Positions 42,090-42,565 of a stretch of DNA of 42,565 bases are shown one piece after another. The translations under genes were made by a program, and so were the position numbers. The notes beneath the pieces are model-generated. The model ran no database searches and was not told the DNA's origin. It was given only the letters and a program-made list of their open reading frames with translations. The DNA is from Mycobacterium sp. (GTDB lineage Bacteria > Actinomycetota > Actinomycetes > RYN-182). How positions within the stretch are numbered: position 1 is the stretch's first letter; each line of letters starts with the position of its first letter. Location of the stretch: NCBI GenBank assembly GCA_025965515.1, contig JAOPWU010000076.1, positions 1 through 42,565 of the forward strand. Reading direction: 5' to 3'.

Positions 42090-42403
42090 GGACTGAGCTG
42101 ACCTCCGGGTCGTGCGCAGGTCGGCAGTGCCCTGGTCGGGCCCGGTCACCCACGGCTGAACAGGTCGAATGTACGCGGCGCGGCGCGGCGCCCCGCAGGG
42201 GCGGGCTCGGTATTCCCGCAGGGACCTACCAGGTGATCCGGCGCACGGGCTGAGCGTCCGCCCGGGCGGGCCGAGGTTGCCGGTGGGGCGCCCGGGTACC
42301 ACGGGTCCGGGCGTCGCGCCACCCCGACCCGTGGCCGCGGCGCAGCTGACATGTTGTCCCCTACAGCCCGGCCTCGGGCCGGACCCAGCCAAGGAGAACC
42401 CAC
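42090..42403. other. 314-base divergent intergenic region
   Basis: This gap separates the divergent Fe-S reductase and GlsB-like genes, so both promoters must lie here. I find no convincing -35/-10 pair. A GC-rich repeat (GCGGCGCGGCGCGGCGCC) lies at about 42176-42193. A 6-bp hairpin CCGGCC/GGCCGG (42368-42382) precedes the ribosome site of the GlsB gene. No reading frame in it looks coding. Confidence 0.6.
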
Positions 42404-42565
42404 ATGGGGATCGGCACCATCATCGGCTTCGTGATCCTCGGCCTCATCGCCGGCGCGCTCGCCCGGCTGCTCGTTCCCGGCCGGGACCCGATGGGCATCT
42501 TCGCCACCATCGTGCTCGGCCTGGTCGGCAGCTTCATCGGCGGCTTCATCGGCTACGCGATCTTC
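42404..42565 (+). CDS. GlsB/YeaQ/YmgE-family membrane protein, 3' end cut off
   Basis: The first 54 codons of a small stress-response membrane protein; the window ends before a stop. It reads MGIGTIIGFVILGLIAGALAR, then a turn LLVPGRDPMG, then IFATIVLGLVGSFIGGFIGY, the two-helix GlsB pattern with Gly-x3-Gly packing motifs. The family is usually about 80-90 residues. AAGGAG lies 7 bases before ATG 42404. The role is unclear; relatives are transcriptional responders to stress. Confidence 0.88.
   Translation, partial: MGIGTIIGFVILGLIAGALARLLVPGRDPMGIFATIVLGLVGSFIGGFIGYAIF

Noticed and set aside
1-42565. CRISPR array, rRNA genes, transposases or phage genes
   Set aside because: None is recognisable on either strand; no regularly spaced repeats or integrase/transposase motifs were seen.

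Overview
The window is a very GC-rich (by eye well above 70 %) bacterial chromosome segment with frequent GTG/TTG starts, 4-base ATGA/GTGA gene overlaps, OmpR-type two-component systems, FadE5, a bifunctional-type Dcd and a mycobacterial Rv0338c-like Fe-S reductase. This points to an actinomycete. The gene mix would fit Geodermatophilaceae or a related soil family, but I cannot prove the genus from sequence alone. No phage, insertion sequence, rRNA or CRISPR array is visible.

Region 1 (1-10.9 kb) is a selenium/formate module. It holds selD, a YihY membrane protein, gmd, fdhD, a BCP-type peroxiredoxin coupled to a ferritin-like di-iron protein, and divergently a three-gene formate dehydrogenase operon. 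The catalytic subunit is a selenoprotein. An in-frame TGA (5968-5970) stands where the active-site selenocysteine is expected, followed at 18 nt by a GGTCT-loop hairpin that fits a bacterial SECIS. SelA, SelB and tRNA-Sec are not in the window and presumably lie elsewhere. The catalytic subunit has no Tat signal and the membrane subunit is NrfD-type, suggesting a cytoplasm-facing enzyme.

Region 2 (10.9-23.2 kb) is an envelope/signalling module: a VOC protein, a HAD phosphatase, a Gly-rich DUF5666-like membrane protein, a response regulator/histidine kinase pair, an NAD-epimerase-like protein, a GT2-GtrA fusion, a GT39-type mannosyltransferase, YaaA, and a second, paralogous response regulator/kinase pair. 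Direct repeats of exactly 11-bp period lie upstream of both regulators, as expected for OmpR/PhoB-family sites.

Region 3 (23.2-30.7 kb) has paired FluC fluoride channels (the first apparently with a CTG start), a zinc-ribbon FmdB-like protein, an SRPBCC protein, a thioredoxin-NHL protein broken by a frameshift, a small membrane protein, a FadE5-type acyl-CoA dehydrogenase with a paired TTACT-type operator, a Ser/Thr kinase, and a small HATPase protein.

Region 4 (30.7-32 kb) is a visibly lower-GC patch with tRNA T-arm-like motifs at one edge, a RibD/DHFR-like reductase and a degenerate VOC fragment. It looks like a small acquired island. Region 5 (31.9-42.6 kb) carries an OhrR-like MarR regulator, a DUF475/TerC-like membrane protein, an MFS exporter, a HATPase-GAF-PP2C phosphatase, a terpene-cyclase-like repeat protein, tRNA-Gly(CCC), dcd, the Rv0338c-like Fe-S reductase, and the start of a GlsB/YeaQ membrane protein cut by the window end.
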